A DNA stretch of 64,000 nt, taken from Bradyrhizobium amphicarpaeae. GTDB taxonomy: Bacteria > Pseudomonadota > Alphaproteobacteria > Rhizobiales > Xanthobacteraceae. This document shows, in pieces, positions 44,928-55,073 of this stretch. The position numbers were made by a program, and so were the translations under genes. The notes beneath the pieces were generated by a model, which saw nothing but the letters and a program-made list of their open reading frames with translations, had not been told where the DNA came from and searched no databases. Location of the stretch: assembly GCF_002266435.3 (NCBI RefSeq), contig NZ_CP029426.2, positions 2,386,001 through 2,450,000 on the forward strand. Reading direction: 5' to 3'. Position 1 is the stretch's first letter; each line of letters begins with the position of its first letter.

Positions 44928-45890
44928 ATGTGCAGTTTCGCCCCGATCAGCCGGACGTCCGGCGCGCGATCCATCGCGGCTATTTTCGGCTCTATCCTGA
45001 CGATCCTGATCATCTGTGGCGGCCGACCGGCTCTTGCAGCGGTCGAACCCTTTCCCTCGGACTTCAGGATCGAGCGCATCTCGGTCAACGGTGCCACCCT
45101 GCATGTCCGCGTCGGCGGCAAAGGTCCGGCGGTCGTGCTGCTGCACGGCTTCGGCGACACCGGCGACATGTGGGCGCCGCTCGCCAAGGCGCTCTACAAG
45201 GACCACACCGTGATCGTTCCGGACTTGCGCGGCATGGGGTTGTCGTCGCAACCCGCAGGCGGCTACGACAAGAAGAATCAGGGCGTCGACATCGCCATGG
45301 TCATGGACAAGCTCAACGTCCAGAAGGCCGATCTGGTGACGCACGACATCGGCAACATGGTGGGCTATGCGCTCGCGGCGCAATATCCCGATCGCATCAC
45401 CAAATGGGTCGGCATCGACGCGCCGCTGCCCGGCATCGGGCCATGGGACGAAATCCTGAAAAGCCCCATGCTGTGGCATTTCAACTTCCGCGGCCCCGAC
45501 GTCGATCGCCTGGTCAAAGGCCGCGAGCGCATCTATCTCGACCGGTTCTACAACGACCTGTCGGCCAATCCCAAGGCCATCGACGAGGCGACGCGCAACC
45601 ATTATGCGAAACTCTACGCCCGGCCGGGCAACATGCATTACGCGTTCGAGCAGTTCGCCGCCTTCGGGCAGGACGCCAAGGACAACAAGGTTTTCTCGGG
45701 CAACAAGTTGAACATGCCGATCCTCGCGCTCGGCGCCGAGAAGTCCTTCGGCGAGCAGCAAGCCGCGGTGCTGCGCGACGTCGGCACCAAGGTCGACGGC
45801 GGCATCATCACCGGCTCCGGACATTGGATCATGGAAGAGCAGCCGGCGCAGACCGTGAGCAAGGTGCGCGCTTTCCTCGACGGGAAATGA
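44928..45890 (+). CDS. Exported alpha/beta hydrolase, epoxide hydrolase/haloacetate dehalogenase-like
   Basis: Protein of 320 residues. An N-terminal hydrophobic stretch (SIAAIFGSILTILIICGGRPALA) looks like a signal peptide, so the enzyme is periplasmic or anchored. The alpha/beta-hydrolase core has the oxyanion HGFG (73-76), nucleophile Asp140 in THDIGNM (relatives have GHDIG, so the first Gly is Thr) and terminal His in GSGHWIMEEQP. An Asp nucleophile implies epoxide- or haloacid-type chemistry over an ester hydrolase. No neighbour clarifies the substrate. Confidence 0.85.
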   Translation: MCSFAPISRTSGARSIAAIFGSILTILIICGGRPALAAVEPFPSDFRIERISVNGATLHVRVGGKGPAVVLLHGFGDTGDMWAPLAKALYKDHTVIVPDLRGMGLSSQPAGGYDKKNQGVDIAMVMDKLNVQKADLVTHDIGNMVGYALAAQYPDRITKWVGIDAPLPGIGPWDEILKSPMLWHFNFRGPDVDRLVKGRERIYLDRFYNDLSANPKAIDEATRNHYAKLYARPGNMHYAFEQFAAFGQDAKDNKVFSGNKLNMPILALGAEKSFGEQQAAVLRDVGTKVDGGIITGSGHWIMEEQPAQTVSKVRAFLDGK

Positions 45891-45941
45891 CATCGAGCTG
45901 GTCGGCTCGCGCCCGCTTTGTCGTCGCGCTGGGCGCGCCGA

Positions 45942-47681
45942 TCACCTCGCCTTGGCGATGCGCCCGTCCGCCGATCCCGCGCGCAAGTTCTGGAAGAACT
46001 TCTCCACTTCCCGCGACAGCGTGTCTGCGGTCTCGGTCAGGCTCCCCGCCGCCGTCAGCACCGAAGATGCGGCGGTATCGGTCTCGCCGATGGCGTCGCG
46101 CAGCGAGGTGATGTTGGCGACCAGCGTCTCGTTGCCTTGCGCTGCGCTTTGCGCGTTGGACGAGATCTCGCGCGTGGCGGCGTCCTGCTGGCCGACGGCG
46201 CCGGCGATGGCCGTGGTGACCTCGTTGATCTCGCGCACCGCGCCGCCGATCTCGCGCACGGCGTCGACCGCGTTGCGGGTCGAGGACTGGATCATCGCGA
46301 CGTTCTCGCTGATCTCGGCGGTCGCCTTGGCGGTCTGGCCCGCGAGCGCCTTCACCTCATGCGCGACCACGGCGAAGCCGCGGCCGGCTTCGCCGGCGCG
46401 GGCGGCCTCGATGGTGGCGTTGAGCGCCAGGAGATTGGTCTGCTCGGCGATCGCCTGGATCAGATTCAGCACGCCGTCGATGCGCTGCGTGGCCGCGGCA
46501 AGGCTCTCGATCTCGGAGATCGACTTCTCGGTGCGCAGGCCGGTCTGCTCGACCGCGCCGGCGCTCTGCCGCACCTGGCGGCCGATCTCCACCACCGAGG
46601 CCGACAGCTCCTCGGCCGCGCCAGCCACCGCCGTGACGTTGTGCGAGGCCTGCTCGGTGGCATTCGCCGCCGTGCCGGCGCGGCTGCTCGCATCGGCGGT
46701 GACGCGCGTGATGGTCTGCGCGGTCTCGCGCATGACGGAGGCGTTGTCGCTGAGGCCGCGCATGATCGCGCCGATCGCCCCGCGAAATTTCTCGACGGAT
46801 TGCTCGATGTGGCGGGCGCGCTCCTCGCGTGCGGCGGAGCCCTGCGAGACCTCGGAGGCGAGGTTGCGGTTGCGGCTCATGGCCTCCTGGAACACCTGGA
46901 TCGCGCGGGCGAGCGCGCCGATCTCGTCGGCGCGGTCGGAGTGCGGCACCACGACACTCTCGGCGCCGTCGGCGACCTGCTTGATGGTCGCGGTGATCGC
47001 GGCGAGCGGCCGGGCGACCGAGCGGGCGATGATGACGATGCCGATCACGACCAGGGCCAGCGCCACGCCGCCGAGGCAGGTCAGCACGAAGGACAGGGTG
47101 CGATTGGTCTCGGTCTCGTGCGCGATCTGCTTGGCGCGCCCGGCATAGACCTTGGACAGCGCCTCGAGGTCCTTGTTCAGCGCCGAGCGCACTGCGCGGT
47201 TGGCGTCGTTGTCGCCCCATTCGCGGCCCGCGGCCGCGTTGATCTCGACGCCGCGTCGCACCAGCTCCTTGCGGAAATCGACGAACTGCTCGATGCGCTT
47301 CTTGAAGGTGGCGAACTGCTCGGCATCGTCAGCCTTGACGATGGTCTCCCAGCGTTTCACGACATCAAGGATCTGGGCGTTGAACTTGAGCAGGCCGTCG
47401 CCGTATTTCTTCACCACGGCGGGCTCGGTCGACATGTAGACGCCGCGCGATTCCATCACGACCGCGTAGACCAGCGAGTTGACGCGCTCGACGTTCAGCG
47501 CGGCGGCGTTCGCCGTCTCGATCGCGCTGGTCAGGTCGGCGCCGCGGCGGCTGTTGTAGTCCGACAGCATCGCGATCGCGGCCGTGAGCAGCGCAAACAG
47601 CGCGAAGATCGCATAAAGCTTGGTGGCAAGCGTGAAACGGCCGGCCAGCTTGGCGGCATTCCCAGATCGGTTTGATGTCAT
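45942..47681 (-). CDS. Methyl-accepting chemotaxis protein with periplasmic four-helix sensor
   Basis: Chemoreceptor of 579 residues. TM1 (about 20-42), a helical periplasmic domain (about 43-200; conserved [24 protein letters not shown] suggests an MCP helical-bundle sensor), TM2 (about 203-225, [23 protein letters not shown]) and a HAMP domain come first. The MCP signalling hairpin follows, with its tip [25 protein letters not shown]. Its ligand is unknown. Monocistronic; convergent with the exported hydrolase and divergent from eutB. Confidence 0.93.
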   Translation of the reverse strand: MTSNRSGNAAKLAGRFTLATKLYAIFALFALLTAAIAMLSDYNSRRGADLTSAIETANAAALNVERVNSLVYAVVMESRGVYMSTEPAVVKKYGDGLLKFNAQILDVVKRWETIVKADDAEQFATFKKRIEQFVDFRKELVRRGVEINAAAGREWGDNDANRAVRSALNKDLEALSKVYAGRAKQIAHETETNRTLSFVLTCLGGVALALVVIGIVIIARSVARPLAAITATIKQVADGAESVVVPHSDRADEIGALARAIQVFQEAMSRNRNLASEVSQGSAAREERARHIEQSVEKFRGAIGAIMRGLSDNASVMRETAQTITRVTADASSRAGTAANATEQASHNVTAVAGAAEELSASVVEIGRQVRQSAGAVEQTGLRTEKSISEIESLAAATQRIDGVLNLIQAIAEQTNLLALNATIEAARAGEAGRGFAVVAHEVKALAGQTAKATAEISENVAMIQSSTRNAVDAVREIGGAVREINEVTTAIAGAVGQQDAATREISSNAQSAAQGNETLVANITSLRDAIGETDTAASSVLTAAGSLTETADTLSREVEKFFQNLRAGSADGRIAKAR

Positions 47682-47997
47682 GGTGTTCAGGGGCCCGGAA
47701 TGGCCTGAAGCGGCCGGTGAGCGGGGTCGTTCGAATTTAATGCAAAACTATGCAGAACGAAGATGGACGCGGCGTTAACGCGGGAGCCGCGGGAAGAGAC
47801 GCCGGTTTTCGGGAATGACCAACTATTTCAAACGGTTGCCGGTGTCTGATCGGTTTTCGGCAGATCGCCCCGTCAATTCGCGGGAGTGCCCCAAAGGTCG
47901 GCGTGCATGCGGATCACCAAGCGCGTATTCCTGAGGTCGGGATCGCCTTCAGATCGCTTTGGACTCGGCCACCGACCGACGCACCCCGGAGAGGCCC
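47682..47997. other. Gene-free divergent region between the MCP gene and eutB
   Basis: A 316-base stretch with no supportable gene. It must hold both promoters. The only notable element is a GCGTTAACGC palindrome at 47772-47781. I looked for a cobalamin riboswitch ahead of the B12-dependent eutB and saw no recognisable B12-box sequence. An in-frame TTG at 47959 could lengthen eutB but has a poorer ribosome binding site than 47998. Confidence 0.6.
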
Positions 47998-49380
47998 TTG
48001 GTCTACCGCCATACCATCGACGCCACGACCCACACCTTTCCGGACCTGCGCGATCTCCTTGCCAAGGCGACGCCGCCACGCTCCGGCGACCGGCTGGCCG
48101 GCATCGCCGCCGGCACCGCCGAGCAGATGATCGCGGCGCGGATGGCGCTCGCCGACGTTCCGCTCGGCCAGTTCCTGCAGGAGGCCGTGATCCCCTATGA
48201 GGCCGACGAGGTCACCCGCCTCGTCATCGACAGCCACGACGCCAAGGCCTTCGCGCCGGTGTCATCCCTGACGGTCGGGGGCTTCCGCGATTGGCTGCTC
48301 TCGGATGCCGCCACGCCGGAGGTTCTGCGCAAGCTGGCGGGCGGCATCACGCCGGAGATGGCGGCAGCAGTGTCAAAGCTGATGCGCAACCAGGATCTGA
48401 TCCTGGCAGCGCGGAAATGCGAGGTCGTCACAGCCTTCCGCAACACCATCGGCCTGAAGGGGCGGATGAGCACGCGGCTGCAGCCCAACCATCCGTTCGA
48501 CGATGCCAGGGGCATCACCGCCTCGATCCTCGATGGCATCCTGCTGGGGGCCGGCGATGCCTGCATCGGCATCAACCCGGCCAGTGACGATCCGGCCGTC
48601 ATCGCGCAATTGCTGCGGCTGCTCGACGAGATCATCACGCGGCTGAAGATCCCGACGCAAGGCTGCGTGCTGACCCATGTCACCACCACGCTGTCGCTGA
48701 TCGGGCAGGGCGTGCCGGTCGATCTGGTCTTCCAGTCGGTCGCCGGTACCGAGGCCGCCAACCGCAGTTTCGGCATCGACCTGGCGCTTCTGAAGGAGGC
48801 GCAGGAGGCCGGGCTGTCGCTGCGGCGCGGCACCGTCGGGCAGAACGTGATGTATTTCGAGACCGGCCAGGGCTCGGCGCTGTCGGCGGGCGCTCATCAC
48901 GGCGTCGACCAGCAGACCTGCGAGGCACGTGCCTACGCAGTCGCCCGCGCCTTCGCCCCTCTGCTGGTCAACAGCGTGGTCGGCTTCATCGGCCCGGAAT
49001 ATCTCTATGACGGCAAGGAAATCATCCGCGCCGGGCTGGAGGACCATTTCTGCGGCAAATTGCTCGGCCTGCCGCTCGGAATCGACATCTGCTACACCAA
49101 CCACGCCGAGGCGGACCAGGACGACATGGACAATCTGCTGACGCTGCTCGCTGCCGCTGGCGTCGCCTTTATCATGGGGGTCCCCGGCGCCGACGACGTC
49201 ATGCTGAACTACCAGTCGACGTCCTTTCACGACGCGCTCTATGTCCGTGACGTCTTCGGTCTGCGCCGTGCGCCGGAATTCGAGGACTGGCTGGTGCGGT
49301 CGGGCATCACGGGCGCCGATCTCCGTCTTGCCGGTGATGCAGGCCTGCTTCCCGATTTTGCCTCGCGGCTGATCGCCTGA
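47998..49380 (+). CDS. eutB: Ethanolamine ammonia-lyase large subunit
   Basis: Adenosylcobalamin-dependent subunit of 460 residues; EutBC splits ethanolamine to acetaldehyde and ammonia. The TIM-barrel sequence follows E. coli EutB throughout (SGDRLAGIAAGTAEQMIAARMALADV, RLQPNHPFDDARGI, IPTQGCVLTHVTT, LYFETGQGSALSAGA-like, IGPEYLYDGKEIIRAGLEDHFCGK, CYTNHAEADQDD). TTG at 47998, preceded by CCGGAGAGG, gives the right N-terminus. No microcompartment or other eut genes are nearby. eutC follows only after hpnP. Confidence 0.93.
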   Translation: MVYRHTIDATTHTFPDLRDLLAKATPPRSGDRLAGIAAGTAEQMIAARMALADVPLGQFLQEAVIPYEADEVTRLVIDSHDAKAFAPVSSLTVGGFRDWLLSDAATPEVLRKLAGGITPEMAAAVSKLMRNQDLILAARKCEVVTAFRNTIGLKGRMSTRLQPNHPFDDARGITASILDGILLGAGDACIGINPASDDPAVIAQLLRLLDEIITRLKIPTQGCVLTHVTTTLSLIGQGVPVDLVFQSVAGTEAANRSFGIDLALLKEAQEAGLSLRRGTVGQNVMYFETGQGSALSAGAHHGVDQQTCEARAYAVARAFAPLLVNSVVGFIGPEYLYDGKEIIRAGLEDHFCGKLLGLPLGIDICYTNHAEADQDDMDNLLTLLAAAGVAFIMGVPGADDVMLNYQSTSFHDALYVRDVFGLRRAPEFEDWLVRSGITGADLRLAGDAGLLPDFASRLIA

Positions 49381-49528
49381 GGCGCCAAACCTCACACTTC
49401 CAGGAAACCATCGGCGCCTCCCGGAATTATCGTCACGCCACAATATTGAGAAATTTCGGCGACAGCATTACGCTATGTGTCTGGCTGGCAATTTCCGCAA
49501 CCAGATCGAGTGTGGCGGGGGAGCTTTG

Positions 49529-51115
49529 ATGCGAGCTGCAAGTAACGGAACGTCCCGGCGGATTCTCTGTGTGTTTCCGAGCTACACTTCGTCGTTTGGG
49601 ACGTTCGAACATTCCTATCCCCTGACCGACGGTGTCCGTGCCTTCATGCCCCCGCAGGGGCTGTTGCTGCTCGCGGCCTATCTGCCTCGAGAGTGGCAGG
49701 TCAAATTCGTCGACGAGAACCTGCGTCGCGCGACGAAGGAGGAGTTCGAATGGGCAGAGGCCGTCTTCGTCAGCGGCATGCACATCCAGCGCCAGCAGAT
49801 GAACGACATCTGCCGCCGCGCTCATGAATTCGATCTGCCGGTCGCGCTCGGCGGTCCGTCCGTCAGCGCCTGTCCCGACTATTATCCGTCGTTCGACTAT
49901 CTCCATGTCGGCGAGCTCGGCGATGCCACCAACCAGCTGATCGAGATCCTGTCGCACGACACCTCGCGTCCCGAGGCCCAGGTGGTGCTGACCACCAGCG
50001 ATCGCGTGCCGATGACGGAGTTTCCGATTCCGGCTTACGAACTTGCCGACGTGAAGAAGTATTTTCTGGGCAGCATCCAGTATTCCAGCGGCTGTCCTTA
50101 TCAGTGCGAGTTCTGCGACATCCCCGGCCTCTATGGCCGCAACCCGCGCATCAAGTCGCCGGAGCAGATCATCGCCGAGCTCGACCGCCTGCGCGAATGC
50201 GGCATGACCGATACGGTCTATTTCGTCGACGACAATTTCATCGGCAACCGCAAGGCGGCGATGGATTTGTTGCCGCATCTGATCGAATGGCAGAAGCGGA
50301 CCGGCTACGTGGTGCGGCTCGCCTGCGAGGCGACGCTCAACATCGCCAAGCGGCCCGAGATCCTCGAGAAGATGCGCGAAGCCTATTTCATCACCATCTT
50401 CTGCGGCATCGAGACGCCGGATCCCGACGCGCTGAAGGCGATGCAGAAGGACCACAACATGATGGTCCCGATCCTGGAGGGCGTGCGCACCATCAACTCC
50501 TACGGCATGGAGGTCGTGTCCGGCATCATCATGGGGCTCGACACCGACAAGGCGAATACGGCGGAGGCGCTGCTCGGCTTCGTCGAGGAGTCCCGGATTC
50601 CGCTGCTCACGATCAACCTGCTCCAGGCGCTGCCGAAGACGCCGCTATGGGACCGGCTGGAGCGCGAGGGACGTCTGATCCACGATGACGGCCGCGATTC
50701 CAACGTCGATTTTCTGTTGCCCTACGACGATGTCGTCGCGTCCTGGAAGCATGCGATGGCGGTCGCCTATGCGCCCGAGAAGGTCTATGCGCGCTACCAG
50801 CATCAATGCGACAGCGTCTATGTGCACCGCATGAAGATGCCGGTGCCGGACGAGATGAAGACCTGGCCCAACATCCGGCGTGGCCTCGTCATGCTGCGCA
50901 ACATCTTCTGGAAGGTCGGCGTGCTCGGCGACTACAGACGCGTGTTCTGGAAGTTCGCGCTGGGGCGTATCAGGCGCGGCGATCTCGAGGGCCTGATCGG
51001 ATGCACCCTGATCGCGCACCACCTCATCACCTTCGCGCGGCACGCTTCCAGCGGCAAGCAGAACGCCTCGAACTACTCGATCCGGCTGCGCGAGGCCGCC
51101 GTTCCGGCCGAATGA
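49529..51115 (+). CDS. hpnP: Cobalamin-binding radical SAM protein, probable hopanoid C-2 methylase
   Basis: Protein of 528 residues. An N-terminal B12-binding-like Rossmann domain (about 10-145, PPQGLLLLAAYLP...SGMHIQRQQMND...LGGPSVSACPDYYP) is followed by a radical SAM domain with the cluster motif Cys189-x3-Cys193-x2-Cys196 (SSGCPYQCEFCDIPGLYG) and a C-terminal DUF4070-like region ending KQNASNYS. This order and these motifs match HpnP, which methylates C-2 of hopanoids. HpnR, the C-3 methylase, is related but less similar. It sits between eutB and eutC and near the hpn cluster, supporting HpnP. ATG 49529 has GGAG six bases upstream; 148 bases separate it from eutB. Confidence 0.85.
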   Translation: MRAASNGTSRRILCVFPSYTSSFGTFEHSYPLTDGVRAFMPPQGLLLLAAYLPREWQVKFVDENLRRATKEEFEWAEAVFVSGMHIQRQQMNDICRRAHEFDLPVALGGPSVSACPDYYPSFDYLHVGELGDATNQLIEILSHDTSRPEAQVVLTTSDRVPMTEFPIPAYELADVKKYFLGSIQYSSGCPYQCEFCDIPGLYGRNPRIKSPEQIIAELDRLRECGMTDTVYFVDDNFIGNRKAAMDLLPHLIEWQKRTGYVVRLACEATLNIAKRPEILEKMREAYFITIFCGIETPDPDALKAMQKDHNMMVPILEGVRTINSYGMEVVSGIIMGLDTDKANTAEALLGFVEESRIPLLTINLLQALPKTPLWDRLEREGRLIHDDGRDSNVDFLLPYDDVVASWKHAMAVAYAPEKVYARYQHQCDSVYVHRMKMPVPDEMKTWPNIRRGLVMLRNIFWKVGVLGDYRRVFWKFALGRIRRGDLEGLIGCTLIAHHLITFARHASSGKQNASNYSIRLREAAVPAE

Positions 51116-51121
51116 CGCGAC

Positions 51122-51907
51122 ATGTCTGATCCGGCCCTGCCGCGGCGCCCGACCCTCGATCTGCGGGCGTTCACGCCCGCCCGCGTCGCGCTCGGGCGCA
51201 GCGGCGCGAGCGTGCCGACGAAGGCGCTACTCGATTTCACGCTCGATCATGCCCGCGCCCGCGATGCCGTGCATGCCGCCTTCGATGCGTCGCGTCTGGC
51301 CGCCGATCTCGGCGCGCTGGGCCTTGCCGTCACCGGAGTGAGGAGCCAAGCCGTCGACCGCAAGGACTATCTGCGGCGGCCGGATCTGGGACGGCGGCTC
51401 GACCCCAGCTCGGCCGAGATCTTGGCGCGCGTGGCCCCGGCGCCTTGCCGACTTGCGCTCGTGATCGGCGACGGCCTGTCCGCGGCGGCGGTCCATGCCC
51501 ATGCGGCGGCCCTGGTGAGTCGCCTGCTGCCGCGGCTTGCGGAAGGAGACGACGTCGCGATCGACCATGCCGTCGTCGCCTCAGGCGCGCGCGTCGCGCT
51601 CGGCGACGAGATCGGCGCCCTTCTCGGCGCGCGCATGGCCCTGATGCTCATCGGCGAGCGGCCGGGCCTGTCCGCACCCGACAGCCTCGGCGCCTATCTG
51701 ACCTTTGCGCCGAAGCCCGGCCGCAGCGACGCCGAACGCAATTGCGTGTCGAACATCCACCACGCCGGGTTGAGCTACGATGAGGCCGCGTTCAAGATCG
51801 CCTGGCTGGTGCGCGAGGGGCTGGCGCGGCAGGTCAGCGGCGTGGCGCTGAAGGACGAGAGCGCGGACCGCGCGCCGCGCCGAATTGGCGCGGCGTTGCC
51901 CGAATGA
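51122..51907 (+). CDS. eutC: Ethanolamine ammonia-lyase small subunit
   Basis: EutC of 261 residues, partner of EutB in binding adenosylcobalamin. Family blocks are [91 protein letters not shown] and the terminal [23 protein letters not shown]. It lies six bases after hpnP, so translation is linked to hpnP more closely than to eutB. Downstream 209 bases separate it from the RND transporter. Confidence 0.92.
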   Translation: MSDPALPRRPTLDLRAFTPARVALGRSGASVPTKALLDFTLDHARARDAVHAAFDASRLAADLGALGLAVTGVRSQAVDRKDYLRRPDLGRRLDPSSAEILARVAPAPCRLALVIGDGLSAAAVHAHAAALVSRLLPRLAEGDDVAIDHAVVASGARVALGDEIGALLGARMALMLIGERPGLSAPDSLGAYLTFAPKPGRSDAERNCVSNIHHAGLSYDEAAFKIAWLVREGLARQVSGVALKDESADRAPRRIGAALPE

Positions 51908-52116
51908 CCGGCGCTGCCGGCCCAAATCGCCACTTCTTGATCGATTGGGCCGCACTTCGCCTGCTTGCGAAAAGACCGGTTCACCTGCTAAACCCCTCGC
52001 GGCGATTTCCCGCGCATTTTCAAAGGGCAAGCCTCGCATTGGTATGGCGTTTCAAGCCGTTCGCGGGGCGCGCAACAAGCTCTCAGACCGAGCCGATTTA
52101 GGAACTGGATTAAGGC

Positions 52117-54483
52117 ATGCTCGAAAAGCACAGCGAGAATGAGGTTCATGTCGACAAGGTCGAGCAGGGACCTGCGTCCTCGATCGCCTTCGGGCTGGAG
52201 CGAGTCGGGCTGATCGCCGTCCGGGCGCCGATCGTCTCCTGCATCGTCCTGCTCGTCCTGATCGTCGGCGCCGTGTTCGGCATCCACCGCATCAAGATCG
52301 ACGATTCGCTGTCGCAGTTGTTTCGCTCCGATACCCGCGAGTTCAAGCAGTACGAAGAGGTGACGAAGAAGTTCCCGGCCGAGGAATTCGACGTTCTCGT
52401 CGTGGTCGAGGGCAAGAATCTGCTGGCGCGGAACAACCTGGAGAAGTTGCGCGACTTCGTCACCGACATGCAATTGGTCGAAGGCACGCGGGGTCTGGTC
52501 TCGTTGTTCTCGGCACGCCAGGCGCCGGCGCCGGGCAAGCTGCCGGCGGCGCTGTTCCCGGCCGAGCTGCCGGAGGGCGCGGCCTATGACAAGTTCATCG
52601 AGACCGTCAAGAACAACGAGATCATCCGCGGCAAGCTGCTGTCCGAAGACGGTACGCTGGCGCTGATCGTGCTCTCGCTCGATCCGGAAGTCGTCGGCTC
52701 CAACAAGCTGACCAAGACCATCGCCGACATCCGCGCGTTGATGAAGGAAGACCTCGGCGATACCGGGCTCAACGTGCAGCTCTCCGGCGTGCCGGTGATG
52801 CAGTTGGAGATCCGCAACGCGGTCGAGCGCGACGGGCTGACCTACAACATCCTCGGCATTCTTGCCGGCTGCATCATCGCGATCATCTTCTTCCGCAAGG
52901 TCTCCTTCATGGTCGCGGCGGCGTTCCCGCCGATGATCGCGATCCTGCTGGCGCTTGGGGCGCTCGGCTGGGCGAATTTCAATCTCAACATGTTCCTGAA
53001 CGTGATGACGCCGCTCATCATGGTGATCAGCTTCTCGGACTCGATGCAGCTCACCTTTGCCGCGCGCGACCGGCTTATCGCAGGCCAGGACAAGTTCACC
53101 GCCTTCAAGAACGCCGTGCTGGTGGTGGGCCCGGCCTGCGTGCTGACCCACGGCACCGCCGGCATTTCCTTCATCGCGCTGCAATTCTCCGACTCCGATT
53201 TGATCCGCAAGTTCGGCGAAGCGGGCCTTGCCGCCACCATCATCGCGCTGGTCGCGGTGCTGTCGCTGGTGCCGGTGTTCGGCGTGCTGCTGGTGCGAAA
53301 CGAGAAGCTGTTCGCGGTCAAGTTCCAGAGCGCGGATGCCGGCGTCCAGGCGCTGCGCAATTTCTGCTACTGGATCGCGGTGCGCATGGTCGGCCGCCCC
53401 GGCCTGTTCAGCCTGATCGCGCTGCTGTTCGTCGGCAGTCTCGGCATCGTCTATGCCAATCTGGAGCCGCGCTATCGCCTCGCCGACCAGGTGCCGGACA
53501 AGCGCCAGGCCGTCGCCGCCAGCGACCGGCTCGATGCCAAGCTCACCGGCGCCAACCCGGTCAACGTGCTGATCCAGTTCCCCAAGGGTGAATCGCTCTA
53601 TTCCCCGGAGACGCTGCAGACCATCGCGGACGTGCATTCGACCGTCGAGAAGGCGGCCGGTGTCGGCAATGTCTGGTCGCTCGAGACCCTGCGCCGTTGG
53701 CTTGCCGAAAAGGCCGGCAGCGCCGACGTCGCGACGCTGAAGGAATATGTCAGCGTCATTCCCGAGCATCTGGTGCGGCGCTTCATCGACGCCCAGCAGG
53801 ATGCCGTACTGGTCGCCGGCCGCGTGCCGGACAAGGATTCCAGCCAGCTCCTGCCGATCGTCGACAAGCTCGATGCCGAGCTCGACACGGTCCGCAAGAA
53901 GCATCCCGGTTATGAGATCGCGGTGACAGGTCTCGCCGCCATCGCGGCGCGCAACTCGGCCAGCATGATCGAGAAGCTGAACCACGGCCTCACCATCGAA
54001 TTCGCGCTCGTCGCGATCTTCATCGGATTGGCGTTCCGTTCATGGGTCGTGATGCTCGCCTGCATCCTGCCGGGCATCTTCCCCGTCGTGATGTCGGGAA
54101 CGGTGCTGTGGGCGATGGGTGAGGGGCTGCAATTCGCCAGCGTCGTCGCGCTCACCGTCTCGTTCGGCCTCGGCTTGAGCGCCACCATCCACTTCCTCAA
54201 CCGTCTCCGGCTGGAGAGCAAGCCGGGCGTCGGCTCGGCGCTGGCGGTGGAGCGCGCGACGGTGCTGGTCGGCCCGGCGCTGATCCTGACCACGGTGGTG
54301 CTGGCCTGCGGCCTCGTCGTCACCGTGTTCTCCGATCTGCCGTCGCTGCGGCTGTTCGGCTGGCTCGGCGCCTTCTCGATGATCATGGCGCTGGTCGCCG
54401 ACCTCTTCATCCTGCGGCCGACGGCGATGTGGCTGATCAACCTGCACGCCAAGCTGCAGGGGACCGACAAGCCGGCGATCTGA
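52117..54483 (+). CDS. hpnN: RND/MMPL-family transporter, probable HpnN hopanoid transporter
   Basis: Inner-membrane protein of 788 residues with the RND layout of two repeats, each one TM helix, a large periplasmic loop, then five TM helices. TM1 is near residues 35-58 and the second repeat starts near 430 (LFSLIALLFVGSLGIVYANLEPRYRLADQVP). It resembles the eukaryotic NPC1/Patched-like MMPL group. In Rhodopseudomonas palustris HpnN of this family carries hopanoids to the outer membrane, and the gene sits between hpnP and hpnC there as here (from memory). It is somewhat short for HpnN, so a general RND annotation is safer. A strong terminator follows. Confidence 0.8.
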   Translation: MLEKHSENEVHVDKVEQGPASSIAFGLERVGLIAVRAPIVSCIVLLVLIVGAVFGIHRIKIDDSLSQLFRSDTREFKQYEEVTKKFPAEEFDVLVVVEGKNLLARNNLEKLRDFVTDMQLVEGTRGLVSLFSARQAPAPGKLPAALFPAELPEGAAYDKFIETVKNNEIIRGKLLSEDGTLALIVLSLDPEVVGSNKLTKTIADIRALMKEDLGDTGLNVQLSGVPVMQLEIRNAVERDGLTYNILGILAGCIIAIIFFRKVSFMVAAAFPPMIAILLALGALGWANFNLNMFLNVMTPLIMVISFSDSMQLTFAARDRLIAGQDKFTAFKNAVLVVGPACVLTHGTAGISFIALQFSDSDLIRKFGEAGLAATIIALVAVLSLVPVFGVLLVRNEKLFAVKFQSADAGVQALRNFCYWIAVRMVGRPGLFSLIALLFVGSLGIVYANLEPRYRLADQVPDKRQAVAASDRLDAKLTGANPVNVLIQFPKGESLYSPETLQTIADVHSTVEKAAGVGNVWSLETLRRWLAEKAGSADVATLKEYVSVIPEHLVRRFIDAQQDAVLVAGRVPDKDSSQLLPIVDKLDAELDTVRKKHPGYEIAVTGLAAIAARNSASMIEKLNHGLTIEFALVAIFIGLAFRSWVVMLACILPGIFPVVMSGTVLWAMGEGLQFASVVALTVSFGLGLSATIHFLNRLRLESKPGVGSALAVERATVLVGPALILTTVVLACGLVVTVFSDLPSLRLFGWLGAFSMIMALVADLFILRPTAMWLINLHAKLQGTDKPAI

Positions 54484-54520
54484 CGCGCGACGCAGCCGCT
54501 TGCAGGCTATTGAACAGCAA

Positions 54521-54552
54521 AAAGCCCCCGGCTCGCGAGAACCGGGGGCTTT
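54521..54552. terminator. Bidirectional intrinsic terminator
   Basis: An 11-base perfect stem, AAAGCCCCCGG (54521-54531) with CCGGGGGCTTT (54542-54552), and a ten-base loop. The A/T ends let it work for both the RND gene on the plus strand and the secreted-protein gene on the minus strand. Confidence 0.85.
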
Positions 54553-54575
54553 GATCCGTTCGAAGCGGAAAGGCG

Positions 54576-55073
54576 TCAGCTCTTCGTCATGGTGATGTTG
54601 ACGCCGCGGATCTCGCCCTTGGAAGAGATCTGCACCGTCTGCTTGGTGCCGTTGGTGCGCAGCGAGAGGTTGGCGGCGAAGCCGTTGGCCTCGACGAAGA
54701 CGTCGATCTGGCCGCCGCCGGCGGTGCCCTGGAGATTGCCGAAGATGTTGCGGCTGGACTCGCTCCAATTTCCGGAGATGCGCTCGCCCTGGCTCGTCAC
54801 GTCGCTGGTGAGGTCGAACTTGTAGCTGTCGGAGGCGCAGTGCAGCGCCTGCTTCAGATTGAGGCCGTGGCCTGCGACCTTGTAGTCGGCCTTGCAGCGA
54901 ATGCGCTCGGTGGAGCCGTCGGACAGCGACACGGTGCCGGTGCCGGTCCACGCGCCGTCGAAACCGGCAAAGGGGCCGGACGACTGAGCGTGGCCTGCCG
55001 AAACCGAGAAGAGCAGCGCTGCCCCGATGCCGGCCGCCTTGATTGCCAGTCCAGATCGCCCAAAGAATTTCAT
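54576..55073 (-). CDS. Small secreted beta-rich protein of unknown function
   Basis: Protein of 165 residues with a signal peptide (MKFFGRSGLAIKAAGIGAALLFSVSAGHAQ) and a mature domain of about 135 residues. The pattern FAGFDGAWTGTGTVSLSDGSTERIRCKADYKVAGHGLNLKQALHCASDSYKFDL looks like a lipocalin/heme-binding type beta-barrel with two Cys likely in a disulfide. No enzyme motif. Bradyrhizobium carries such proteins beside hpn genes, but no role is known to me. ATG at 55073 is chosen because it begins the signal peptide; the earlier ATG at 55166 would precede it by 31 residues. Confidence 0.8.
   Translation of the reverse strand: MKFFGRSGLAIKAAGIGAALLFSVSAGHAQSSGPFAGFDGAWTGTGTVSLSDGSTERIRCKADYKVAGHGLNLKQALHCASDSYKFDLTSDVTSQGERISGNWSESSRNIFGNLQGTAGGGQIDVFVEANGFAANLSLRTNGTKQTVQISSKGEIRGVNITMTKS

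Noticed and set aside
47682..47997. Possible cobalamin riboswitch before eutB
   Set aside because: No B12-box-like sequence could be found by eye; only a short GCGTTAACGC palindrome is present.
49381..49528. EcfG (general stress) promoter before hpnP
   Set aside because: hpnP is reported to be EcfG-controlled in Rhodopseudomonas, but I could not find a GGAAC box with a correctly spaced CGTT here.
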